A DNA stretch of 55,557 nucleotides, from contig NZ_LAJC01000035.1 of NCBI RefSeq assembly GCF_000981225.1, positions 1-55,557 on the forward strand. Reading direction: 5' to 3'. The stretch is from Allosalinactinospora lopnorensis (lineage in GTDB: Bacteria > Actinomycetota > Actinomycetes > Streptosporangiales > Streptosporangiaceae). Shown piece after piece: positions 46,680 through 55,557 of this stretch; within the stretch, counting starts at the first letter, position 1, and every line of letters begins with the position of its first letter. Below the pieces are notes generated by a model. That model was not told where the DNA came from, did not search any database, and worked only from the letters and a program-made list of their open reading frames with translations. Position numbers and translations under genes: made by a program.

Positions 46680-47011
46680 GTAACACCAGCCCGGCCCGGC
46701 GGGCGGCCACCACGAGCCGGGCGCGGTCCCCGGCCCCCAGTTTCACCATCGCCCTGCTGACGCGGGTGCGGGCGGTCGCGGGGCTGATCACGGGGCGGTC
46801 GGCGATCTCGGTGTTCGACACCTCCTCACCGACCAGTGCGAGGACCTCGCGCTCCCGCTCGGTGAGCGCCTTCAGCTTGGGGCGGGCCGGAGGCGTGCCG
46901 CCAATGGGCGGCCAGCAAGGAGAGGACACCGACCAGCAGCCCCGGGAACACGTCCACGGCGAGCCTTCGGCCGGCCGGCGACCGCACTGTCCAACGCCGC
47001 TGACGGATCAT
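46680..47011 (-). pseudogene. Two-component system relic (kinase N-terminus joined to LuxR-type C-terminus)
   Basis: From ATG 47011 the frame reads like the first transmembrane part of a sensor kinase (RQRRWTVRSPAGRRL, VFPGLLVGVLSLLAAHW). Around 46885-46900 this gives way, in a different frame, to a LuxR-type response-regulator end: KALTEREREVLALVGEE, SNTEIADRPVISPATARTRVSRAMVKLGAGDRARLVVAARRAGLV. The kinase core, ATPase and receiver domains are gone, and no stop follows the HTH before the permease gene. Best explained by one deletion fusing the ends of a kinase-regulator operon, followed by decay. Confidence 0.65.
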
Positions 47012-47211
47012 CGCTTCGAGCCTATGCCGGTCGGGCATCGCCGTCGTCGTCCCTACCGCGTATCCGGTGTAGTGCCGCGCGCGCAGCCGCACCGCGGGCC
47101 GACCGCGGCATGCCCCGGCTTGAACGGTTCGCCAAGGGAGCGAGGTCCTCTGGGGGAGGCGCGGTGTCGCCTCCGAGCCAGAGACGCTCCCGGTCACCGC
47201 ACCGGCGGTCC
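47012..47211. other. Short intergenic region
   Basis: About 200 bp between the two-component relic and the stop of the 47212-48069 gene. No gene, strong hairpin or repeat seen. Confidence 0.4.
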
Positions 47212-48069
47212 TTAGCCGCCCGTCTCCTGGGAGTCGCGGAGGCTGTTGAGGATCGTCTCGATCGTGTCCTCGCCGAGCGAGTCGTCGTAGCCGGTGTCGG
47301 CGATGACCGAGAAGGCGCGCACCTGGTCCTCCTCGTCCCGGTAGGGCACCACCACCGTGTGCACCACACCGCCCTCCGAGAAGCACTCGTCCTCGGAGCC
47401 CTGGGGGGTGGCCTCGACGATGCCGTAGTGGCCCTCCAGCCCGTTGGCGCTGAACTCCTCGACGGAGCGCAGCGAGACCTCGGGGACGCTGCTCTCCGTC
47501 TCGTAGCCCAGCTCCGCCCATTTCCTCGCGACGCCCTCGGCCATCTCCTCGGTGTCGTCGGTCTCGCTGATCCCCTGCGCCCCGGCGACGGCCAGCGAGT
47601 TGGAGGGGTCGCAGGGCGAGACCCCATAGCTGGAGATGCCGCTCATCGCGAGTTCGGGGATGCCCTCATCGTCCGGGTTCACGCCGTACAGGGTCTCCGC
47701 CCCTTCGAAGATCCAGTCCTCGTCGGCTCCGGGAACCTCGTAGACGAACCCCCACTTGGGGACGCTCGCGCGCTGCCAGCCGGGGTTCAGCAGCTCTTCC
47801 TCCTCCGGGGAGGGCCGCTCCTCGGCGGACTCCTCCTCGGAGGCCGGTTCGGCGGTCGGCTCGGGGCTGGGAGCGGCCTGACCGCCGCTGTCGCGCAACA
47901 CGTTCACCACGACACCGATAGCGGTGATCACCACCGCGATGAAGACCAGCACTAGTGTCGTCAGCATGACCGGGCTCACGCCCGGCGGTCGCGATGGGGG
48001 CTGCTGCCCGTACTGCCCGTACTGCGGGTGCTCCCACCCGCCGCCCTGGTAATTCCCCGGCCACGTCAC
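47212..48069 (-). CDS. Single-pass membrane hypothetical protein
   Basis: 285 aa. A short cytosolic Gln/Tyr/Gly/Pro-rich N-terminus (HPQYGQYGQQPPSRPPG) precedes one membrane helix (VMLTTLVLVFIAVVITAIGVVVNVL) and an extracellular part with a Pro/Glu-rich linker (SEEESAEERPSPEEEE). The outer domain is alpha/beta: VPKWGFVYEVPGADEDW, LEGHYGIVEATPQGSEDECF, VHTVVVPYRDEEDQVRAFSVIADTG. It has two Cys that could pair. The pattern is common in actinomycetes but unassigned. GTG 48069 was chosen because the short cytosolic tail follows; an in-frame ATG 12 codons earlier is weaker. Confidence 0.75.
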   Translation of the reverse strand: MTWPGNYQGGGWEHPQYGQYGQQPPSRPPGVSPVMLTTLVLVFIAVVITAIGVVVNVLRDSGGQAAPSPEPTAEPASEEESAEERPSPEEEELLNPGWQRASVPKWGFVYEVPGADEDWIFEGAETLYGVNPDDEGIPELAMSGISSYGVSPCDPSNSLAVAGAQGISETDDTEEMAEGVARKWAELGYETESSVPEVSLRSVEEFSANGLEGHYGIVEATPQGSEDECFSEGGVVHTVVVPYRDEEDQVRAFSVIADTGYDDSLGEDTIETILNSLRDSQETGG

Positions 48070-48147
48070 GGCCCTGACTCTAGAGGATCCGCGACAAATC
48101 CACACCAGGGGGATCCGTCCGGGGTTGGCCGGTTCCGGACCGGAGCG

Positions 48148-49017
48148 CTAAACCCGCAGCGCGGTCCGGGCCGCCTCCATCGTCGTGGTGCGGTAGGCGG
48201 CGCCGAACAGGCACACGTGCACGAGCAGCGGGTGGAGCTGGTGCAGGGCGACCCGCTCGCGCCACCCCGCGGCGAGCGGGGCCGCCTCGTTGTAGGCGTC
48301 GCGGGCCCGGTCCAGGTGCGGGAGCCCGAACAGTGCGAGCATGGCGAGGTCGGTCTCCCGGTGCCCGCCGTGCGCGGCGGGGTCCACGAGGACCGCGCCG
48401 TCGGCCTGCCAGAGCACGTTGCCGCTCCACAGGTCGCCGTGGATCCGCGCCGGCGGCTCCGGGGCGCCCGCCAGGTCCTCAACGGCGTCGATGACCTTCT
48501 CGACGGTGCGCGCATCGACGGGCGTGAGCGCGCCGCGGTCGACCGCGCGCCGCAGGTAGGGGGCGAGGCGCTGCTCGGCGTAGAAGCGGGACCAGTCGGT
48601 GGCCGGCGTATTGTCCAGCGGCAGCGGGCCGATGAACCCGTCCCGCTCCGCCCCGAAGAAATCCGCCCCGGCCAGGTGCATGGCCGCGAGCCGGTGCCCG
48701 AAGCTCTCGGCCGCCTGCGGTGTGGGCGGGCGCTCCTCCACCCAGGACAGGACGAGCGTGTGGGAGTCCCAGGCGATGACGTCGGGCACCAGGGCCCCGA
48801 GGGAGCGGCCCAGCCAGTCCAGGCCCAGCGCCTCCTGCTGGAACATGCCGGTGAACTCGTCTCCCGCAGCCGTCTCCGGAAGCGCCTTGACGAAAAGCGG
48901 AACACCATCGGCGAGTTCGGCGCGGTACTGCTTCCAGGCGTGGCTGCCGCCGAGGGAGACCACGCGGGCGACCTCGCGGCCGGTCAGCCCGGCGACGCGG
49001 GCGTCAAGAGTGTCCAC
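48148..49017 (-). CDS. Fructosamine/ribulosamine kinase family protein
   Basis: 289 aa. APH-like kinase fold: VVSLGGSHAWKQYRAEL with the Lys in PLFVKALPE, catalytic loop ARIHGDLWSGNVLW and metal-binding VDPAAHGGHRETDLAML. This is the FN3K signature (HGDLWxGN; DPAxxxGxRExDxAM). It phosphorylates ketosamines on glycated proteins or small molecules, which destabilises them for removal. ATG 49017 comes 9 bp after the phosphatase stop, so the two are coupled. Confidence 0.93.
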   Translation of the reverse strand: MDTLDARVAGLTGREVARVVSLGGSHAWKQYRAELADGVPLFVKALPETAAGDEFTGMFQQEALGLDWLGRSLGALVPDVIAWDSHTLVLSWVEERPPTPQAAESFGHRLAAMHLAGADFFGAERDGFIGPLPLDNTPATDWSRFYAEQRLAPYLRRAVDRGALTPVDARTVEKVIDAVEDLAGAPEPPARIHGDLWSGNVLWQADGAVLVDPAAHGGHRETDLAMLALFGLPHLDRARDAYNEAAPLAAGWRERVALHQLHPLLVHVCLFGAAYRTTTMEAARTALRV

Positions 49018-49026
49018 CTGCGCCTC

Positions 49027-49575
49027 CTAGTCCGAACCGAGCCGCGCCACCAGCTCCTCCGTGAGCCCTTTGGAGGCGGCCTGGACCATGTTCAGTACCG
49101 TGGTGAAGCCGTCGTCCCCGCCGTAGTAGGGGTCGGGCACCTCCGGGTTGGAGCCGGTCCCCGGCGCGAACGACCGGAAGAGCCGGAGACGCTCACCGGC
49201 ATCGGCGCGGCCCCCGGCGAGCTTGCGCAGGTCGTCGAGGTTGTCGGTGTCCATCGCCAGAATCAGGTCGCACTTGGCGAACCGGGCGGGGTCGAAACAC
49301 CGCGCGACATGGTCGGTGGGGTAGCCGTGCACGCGCAGTATCGCGGCCGCGCGCGGGTCCATGCCCTGACCGATGTGCCAGTTCCCCGTTCCGGAACTGT
49401 CCACCTCGACCGCGTCGGCGAGTCCCGCGTGGTCGAGATCGGCTGAGAGGACCTTCGCCGCTATCGGCGAGCGGCAGATGTTGCCCAGGCACACCAAGCT
49501 GATGCGGTACGGCCCGGAGGGGTCGCGAGGTTCCGGCAAGCTCATGGTCAACACCGTAATCCAGATCGGCTCCAT
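49027..49575 (-). CDS. Low-molecular-weight protein-tyrosine phosphatase
   Basis: 182 aa. The P-loop SLVCLGNICRSPIAA (C-x4-N-x-C-R-S) is at about residues 26-40 and the general acid is in EVPDPYYGGDDGF. LMW-PTPs dephosphorylate phosphotyrosine; some members instead act as ribulosamine-5-phosphatases, which fits the downstream FN3K gene. ATG 49575 gives 182 aa; ATG 49545 would start at MSLPEPRD and is equally likely, as neither has a strong ribosome binding site. Confidence 0.93.
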   Translation of the reverse strand: MEPIWITVLTMSLPEPRDPSGPYRISLVCLGNICRSPIAAKVLSADLDHAGLADAVEVDSSGTGNWHIGQGMDPRAAAILRVHGYPTDHVARCFDPARFAKCDLILAMDTDNLDDLRKLAGGRADAGERLRLFRSFAPGTGSNPEVPDPYYGGDDGFTTVLNMVQAASKGLTEELVARLGSD

Positions 49576-49609
49576 AAGCAGGTCGGACAGGGCCGCAGGT
49601 CCGGACGGT

Positions 49610-50038
49610 TCAGCCGTTGGGCAGCCGCACGACGCTCACGAAGAAATCGTCGATCTGCCGTACGACCTGGATGAACTGCTCGAAATCCACCGGCTTGGCG
49701 ACGTAGGCGTTGGCGTGCAGCCGGTAGCTGCGGATGATGTCCTCCTCCGCTTCCGAGGTGGTCAGGACCACGATCGGAATGTGTGAGAGGGCCTCGTCCT
49801 TCTTGACCTCTTCGAGGACCTCGCGCCCGTCCTTGCGGGGCAGGTTGAGGTCGAGCAGGATCAGATGCGGCTGCGGCGCTTCGGCGTACTCGCCTTCGCG
49901 GCGCAGGAAGCGGAGGGCTTCGACACCGTCGGAGACCACGTGCAGGCGGTTGCCCACCTTGTGCTCCTCGAACGCCTCTTTGGTCATGAGGACGTCACCG
50001 GGGTCGTCCTCCACCAACAGCACCTCTATGGCCTGCAC
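49610..50038 (-). CDS. Single-domain response regulator (Rcp1-like)
   Basis: 142 aa, a receiver only. Acidic pair and phospho-site are present: [38 protein letters not shown] (phospho-Asp in LLDLNLP), Thr in [12 protein letters not shown] and Lys in [12 protein letters not shown]. The DLNLPRKDG and [15 protein letters not shown] features are those of Rcp1-type regulators that pair with Cph1-like kinases. The start is GTG 50038; TTG 50041 is possible. Its start is 22 bp after the kinase stop, so it is the third gene of the signalling operon. Confidence 0.92.
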   Translation of the reverse strand: MQAIEVLLVEDDPGDVLMTKEAFEEHKVGNRLHVVSDGVEALRFLRREGEYAEAPQPHLILLDLNLPRKDGREVLEEVKKDEALSHIPIVVLTTSEAEEDIIRSYRLHANAYVAKPVDFEQFIQVVRQIDDFFVSVVRLPNG

Positions 50039-50060
50039 CAAAGTGACCTCGCTCAATGTC

Positions 50061-51744
<1,684 letters not shown>

Positions 51745-51748
<4 letters not shown>

Positions 51749-53007
51749 GCCTGCTCCCCATACGTCATGAGCAGCATGGCGACGTCGTCCTGCAGCGGCC
51801 CGCCGTTGTGGCGTTCGGCCTCGTCCACCACCTGGCCGGGGAGGTCGGTGAGAGAGGTCCCGCGGTCCAGGACGTCGATGAGGATCCGGCGCAGCCCGTG
51901 CACCTCAAGCCGGTCCGGCGGGCCGCCGTCGAAGGCGTCGACCAGGCCGTCGGTGTAGAACAGCAGCGTGCTCCCCCGCGGGAACGCGACCTCCTCCACA
52001 TCGCTCTCGTCCTCGGGGAAGACGCCCAGCGGAGGGCGCGGCACCGCCAAGATCTCCTTGACCTCGCCGCTCGTGATGAGCAGCGGCGGCGGGTGTCCCA
52101 GCAGCCGGATCCGCGCCTGCTCGCGCTCGACGTCCAGGCTGGTCTGGCACAGCGTGGCGTACATCTCCTCCTGGGCGCGCTCGCTGATGAGGATCTCCTC
52201 CAGGGCGGGAAGCAGCCGCTCCTCGGCCACCCCGCCCATGACCAGCGCCCGCCAGGCGATGCGCAGGCTCACACCGAGCGCGGCCTCATCGGGGCCGTGT
52301 CCGCTGACGTCGCCGATGACGATGTGCGTCGTGCCGTCCTTCTGGACCGCGTCGAAGAAGTCCCCTCCGACGATGGCGCGCTTGCGTCCCGGCCGGTAGA
52401 AGGAGAGATGGCTCAGCGGGGAACTGTCGAGCAGGACCTGCGGCAGCAGGCCGCGTTCCAGCCGCATGTTCTCCCGGGCGTACATCTCGGCTTCGCGGAG
52501 TTGGCGGGCGTTCTCGTCGGCCCGCTGGCGTTCGATGGAGTAGCGCAGGCTGCGCGCCAGCAAGGAGCCGTCGACCTGCCCCTTGACGAGGTAGTCCTGA
52601 GCGCCGGCCGCGACGGCGGCGATGCCCTCGTGCTCGTCGTGGAGACCGGTGAGCACCACGACCGCGGCCGACTCCACGGCGGTCAGTACCTCGCGCAGCA
52701 GCCCCAGACCGGAGGCGTCGGGCAGGTTGAGGTCGAGAAGCACGCAGCCGCGGAAGCCGGTGAGGTGCTTGCGCGCGTCGCCCAGCGTGGGAACCCAGGT
52801 GATACGGGAGTCCAGCGGGGTGTCGGCGAGCAGTTCCTCGACCAGGAAGGCATCCTGGGCGTCGTCCTCGATGAGCAGTATGTCGGCCGGTTCGACGGAG
52901 ACGTGGGCCGATACGGCAGCCCCGTCAGCGGGGCCGGCCTTCCTCGGCCCCGTGTTCTCGGGATCTGTCGCGGTCACGGGATCGCGTCCTGTTTTTCTAG
53001 TATCCAC
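51745..53007 (-). CDS. Response regulator with PP2C (RsbU/SpoIIE-type) phosphatase domain
   Basis: 420 aa. A receiver is at about residues 42-160 (ILLIEDDAQDAFLVEELLAD; CVLLDLNLPDASG; VLTGLHDEHEG; DYLVKGQ). A linker helix with ENARQLREAEMYARENMRLERGLLP precedes the SpoIIE-type phosphatase (RKRAIVGGDFFDAVQKDGTTHIVIGDVSGHGPDEAALG; LFYTDGLVDAFDG; LQDDVAMLLM). It dephosphorylates anti-sigma antagonists to release a sigma factor, or another STAS-type partner, under receiver control. ATG 53007; the kinase start overlaps its stop by 4 bp. Confidence 0.93.
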
Positions 53008-53532
53008 ACATCGCCTCTACGTCGCCCGGTTCCCCAGCGCTCGTCGGCGCCTTCGTCTCGACTCCCCCGATCCCGAACTCCTGCCCCGTTCCAGATCCGG
53101 GATCACATGAGACCGGACCGGAACCCGTCGAAGGCGGTGACCACCCGCTCCGTGAGGCGTCGGAACACAGGTCATTCGCGACTGCCAAACGATAATCGCC
53201 CGGCTGCTGCTTTCGCTAACGGGATAGCACGAGAGACATCCGACCTTTGACCCGGGGCCCTCCGTGGCAACCGCGCAGTGGGCCATCGCCCGGCCACCAG
53301 GGTATCGGCCATGCCACCTCAGTGAGCTGCGCTCACCCCATTGAGCAGAGACGACGAAGGACCCTGGACACGCGTTCCCGCCGGATGTTTCCTGACACGG
53401 TGTCGCGATAACCTTGACAGTGGCCGCATTCTTTATGACATCATGTCAGAAAAATTGTCCGGCGCACGGTGGCCCACGGCACGGTTTCCCCGTTTCTCCG
53501 GACATCCACGCGACCGAGGGGAAACGCGGGAT
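53008..53532. promoter_or_regulatory. Divergent promoter region (RsbU-type gene / heme oxygenase)
   Basis: 525 bp without a convincing gene. On the plus strand TTGACA (53414-53419) lies 16-17 bp before TGACAT, overlapping the palindrome at 53436-53448. The upstream part (53008-53400) has no clear structure, apart from a GC-poor patch before ATG 53007 where the minus-strand promoter is expected. Confidence 0.5.
53436..53448. promoter_or_regulatory. Candidate operator TGACAT-C-ATGTCA before heme oxygenase
   Basis: Perfect 6-bp arms with a 1-bp centre, downstream of TTGACA. It does not resemble the DtxR/IdeR iron box. The TetR-family gene behind heme oxygenase is a candidate binder. Confidence 0.55.
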
Positions 53533-54213
53533 ATGGACACCGGACAGCGAGCCGCCGACGTCCCGGACGCCTTCTCCGCACGGTTGAAAGCGGCCACCCG
53601 GAGCGAGCACGAGGAGGCCGAGCAGCACGCGTTCACCCAGGCGCTCCTCGAGGGCCGGCTGCCGCGCGAGGGCTATGCGGCGATGGTCGCCCAGCACCAC
53701 TTCATCTACCTGGCGCTGGAAGAGGTCGGACGCTCCCTCGCCGACGACCCGGTGGCCGGTTCCGTCCTGTTCCCCGAGCTGTTCCGCGTTCCCGCCCTGG
53801 AACGCGACCTCACCACGCTCTACGGCCCCGCCTGGCGCGAGCGGATCGAGCCGATGCTGACGCCGCCTACGCGCACCTACGTCGCCCGAATCCGGCAGAT
53901 GGCCGACCAGCCCGCCGGGTACGTCGCCCACCACTACACGCGCTACCTCGGCGACCTCTCCGGCGGCCGGTTCATCCGCGACGCCGCGGCGCGCGCCTAC
54001 GGCCTGGCCGGCGACGGCGTGGCGTTCTACGCCTTCGACCAGCTCGCGAGCATTCCGCGGTTCAAGGCGGAATACCGCTCCCGGCTGGACGCGCTGGAGC
54101 TGGACGAGACGACGCGGCGCCGGGTGGTCCGCGAGACGCAGCTCGCCTACCAGCTCAACATCGAGGTCATCGCCGATCTCGGCCGCAGGCACCCGCCGGA
54201 GCTGGCCGCCTGA
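53533..54213 (+). CDS. Biliverdin-producing heme oxygenase
   Basis: 226 aa, all-helical. The proximal His is in LKAATRSEHEEAEQHAF (about residue 25). The distal helix with the Gly-rich kink is YLGDLSGGRFI, preceded by YVAHHYTRYLG. It cleaves heme to biliverdin, CO and Fe2+ with electrons from a ferredoxin or flavodoxin partner, chiefly for iron acquisition. ATG 53533 is preceded by GAGGGGAA. It is divergent from the RsbU-type gene and followed by a TetR regulator on the same strand. Confidence 0.93.
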   Translation: MDTGQRAADVPDAFSARLKAATRSEHEEAEQHAFTQALLEGRLPREGYAAMVAQHHFIYLALEEVGRSLADDPVAGSVLFPELFRVPALERDLTTLYGPAWRERIEPMLTPPTRTYVARIRQMADQPAGYVAHHYTRYLGDLSGGRFIRDAAARAYGLAGDGVAFYAFDQLASIPRFKAEYRSRLDALELDETTRRRVVRETQLAYQLNIEVIADLGRRHPPELAA

Positions 54214-54340
54214 CGACACGGATCCCTCCGGAGTCCTGGGAGCCGACACCTCCGGCCGCCCCGCCGGCCGCACACCGGGTCCGCCCGCCCCTTCCCGCCG
54301 AGCCAGGGCGCACGGGATCGCGCCGTGCCACCATGGGAGC

Positions 54341-55018
54341 ATGCCCAAGATCTCGGCCCCGACCATCGCCGCCCACCGCGCACAGATTCGCGAGCGCATC
54401 CTGGAGGCGGTGGCGAACCTCACCCGTTCGCAGGGGATCGACGGGATCTCCATGACGGACGTGGCATCCGAGGCGGGGGTCACGCGCACGGCGCTGTACA
54501 ACTACTTTCCGGACAAGCCCGCGCTGCTGCTCGCCTTCACCGAGCACGTCACGGCCGGGTTCGTCGAGCGCTACCGGCGCGAGCTGCCCGGCGGCGCCTC
54601 GGCGGCGGAGCGGCTGTCGGCGTTCGTCCACCTGCAGTTGCAGGGGATCGTCGAGCATCCGCATCCGGCGGCGGCCGAACTCGGCGCCAGCCTGGGCCCC
54701 GACGCCTACCAGGCCCTCGCCGACCACGTGGCGCCCATGCAGCGGCTGCTCGCCGAAATCGTGCAGGAGGGCGCGGCCGCCGGCGAGTTCGCCGCGATGT
54801 CGGCGGAGGCCACCGCCCGGCTTGTCCTGGCGATGATCGGCGCGCAGCGCGTACCGTTGCTGCGGGGCGAGACCGGCATCGGAGAGGCGCACGCGCTGGT
54901 GGCCCGGTTCACCCTCAAGGCCCTCGGCGTGGACGCCGAGACGGCGGAACGCGCCGTGCGCTCCCCCTTGGGCTCCGGCCCTCAGGAGGGAGGAACGGCC
55001 ATTGGGGAGCGACCATAA
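54341..55018 (+). CDS. TetR/AcrR family regulator
   Basis: 225 aa. The HTH is at about residues 16-60 (IRERILEAVANLTRSQGIDGISMTDVASEAGVTRTALYNYFPDKPALL). The ligand domain is helical (LHLQ...HPHPAAAELGASLGPDAYQALADHVAPMQRLLAEIV; LVLAMIGAQRVPLLRG). It lies 127 bp after heme oxygenase on the same strand and may bind the palindrome upstream of that gene (inference). ATG 54341 was chosen because the HTH-domain helix begins at residue 12. Confidence 0.93.
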   Translation: MPKISAPTIAAHRAQIRERILEAVANLTRSQGIDGISMTDVASEAGVTRTALYNYFPDKPALLLAFTEHVTAGFVERYRRELPGGASAAERLSAFVHLQLQGIVEHPHPAAAELGASLGPDAYQALADHVAPMQRLLAEIVQEGAAAGEFAAMSAEATARLVLAMIGAQRVPLLRGETGIGEAHALVARFTLKALGVDAETAERAVRSPLGSGPQEGGTAIGERP

Positions 55019-55116
55019 CCGGCCGGGACACCGCTCGCCCGGTGCTGGCCTCGGCCCCGTGCGGCAGAATCGGGCACCGTTGGTACCCGCCCTCCTCTCG
55101 AAGGGACCGCCGCAAC

Positions 55117-55356
55117 GTGTCGCTCGTGCTGATCCTGGCCGGTGCCGCACTGGTGTCAATCGCATTGTTCAACCGCGTTCCGCGGCTCGACCCGGGCGCG
55201 GTTTCGTCGGCGCCGCCCTCCCGCGGCACCGCGCGGAGCCGGCCGCGCCTGCGGTTGGTGCACGCCCGGCTCACCGAGACCGGCCGCGCCGCGCTCACGA
55301 CCGTGGGCGGCAGCGTCCTGATCATCGCGTTCTTCCTGGCTCTCTCCGGCTTCTAA
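55117..55356 (+). CDS. Small two-helix membrane protein
   Basis: 79 aa from GTG 55117 (AAGGGA upstream). MSLVLILAGAALVSIALFN and VGGSVLIIAFFLALSGF are hydrophobic segments separated by a basic loop (RGTARSRPRLRLVHARL). I do not recognise the family. Codon usage is consistent with a real gene, but a 79-codon frame in GC-rich DNA is not proof. Confidence 0.55.
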   Translation: MSLVLILAGAALVSIALFNRVPRLDPGAVSSAPPSRGTARSRPRLRLVHARLTETGRAALTTVGGSVLIIAFFLALSGF

Positions 55357-55378
55357 GGCGAGGCCGGCGCCCCTGCGA

Positions 55379-55557
55379 TCAGCGCAGCCGGCGGACGAGG
55401 GTCCGGGCGCCGCCGAAGCGGCCAGCACACCGATGGCGGCGGCGGAGGCGGCGAGCACCTGCCGGCCCTGGCTGCGGCGTTCCGCGTCGCGCGCCGCTGC
55501 GGCCCGCTCCTGCGGCCCGACGCTCCGCGCACAGCTCCGGGTCCAGCGTCCAGCGGA
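55379..55557 (-). CDS. Possible C-terminal end of a gene entering from the right
   Basis: At the right edge the minus strand contains AARDAERRSQGRQVLAASAA, a helical segment, in one frame and then FGGARTLVRRLR before a stop at 55379 in the next frame. One lost base near 55415-55425 would join them. This resembles the single-base deletions elsewhere in the window, but too little sequence is visible to be sure. Confidence 0.3.
   Translation of the reverse strand, partial: RWTLDPELCAERRAAGAGRSGARRGTPQPGPAGARRLRRRHRCAGRFGGARTLVRRLR

Overview
The window is about 70% GC with dense, short-gapped genes, GTG starts and actinomycete-specific families (MAB_1171c/DUF6545, DUF1707, DUF4873, DUF1877, ECF42 sigma factor with a DGPF partner, HAIR element before lon). 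It is chromosomal DNA from a filamentous actinomycete. A Nocardiopsaceae/Streptosporangiales-like host is plausible, but that is inference. I saw no rRNA, tRNA or CRISPR array.

Layout. 1-9 kb (minus strand): a HEAT-like protein cut by the window edge, a DUF218/SanA-type protein, and two tandem membrane-anchored STAND NTPase-TPR proteins; the first (2248-5401) is broken by two single-base deletions. 9-15 kb: a quinone oxidoreductase, a UvrD-like helicase with a RelE-like N-terminal domain, a secreted DUF4352-type protein and a MAB_1171c family membrane protein. 15.4-17.2 kb: a compact run of three secreted proteins, one beta/gamma-crystallin-like and a tandem pair of aerolysin-like paralogues. 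18.3-24.4 kb: small genes, an ECF42/DGPF module, a TnpB element with a divergent ribbon-helix-helix gene, and gene relics.

25-32.7 kb is a catabolic or tailoring cluster: ChoD-like GMC oxidoreductase, alpha/beta hydrolase, MerR regulator, SDR, AurF-like diiron oxygenase, Baeyer-Villiger-type monooxygenase and DUF4873. The motif ATTGTAA-N7-CATTG occurs in both divergent promoter regions, suggesting one MerR-controlled regulon acting on a steroid, terpenoid or long-chain lipid. 32.7-39 kb: adenosine deaminase, MFS exporter, DUF1537 kinase-like protein and Gfo/Idh/MocA oxidoreductase. 39-42.2 kb: a BrnT-like toxin/RHH antitoxin pair and Lon with a HAIR element. 43-46.7 kb: a sugar ABC importer without an ATPase. 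46.7-55.5 kb: a two-component relic, FN3K/LMW-PTP, a three-gene signalling operon (RsbU-type phosphatase, CHASE3 kinase, Rcp1-type receiver), heme oxygenase and a TetR regulator.

Two window-wide patterns stand out. At least five otherwise well-preserved genes carry single-base deletions (six sites), which suggests consensus errors or recent decay. Separately, three loci look like genes whose two ends survive while the middle is missing (VOC protein, DUF1877, sensor kinase/response regulator).
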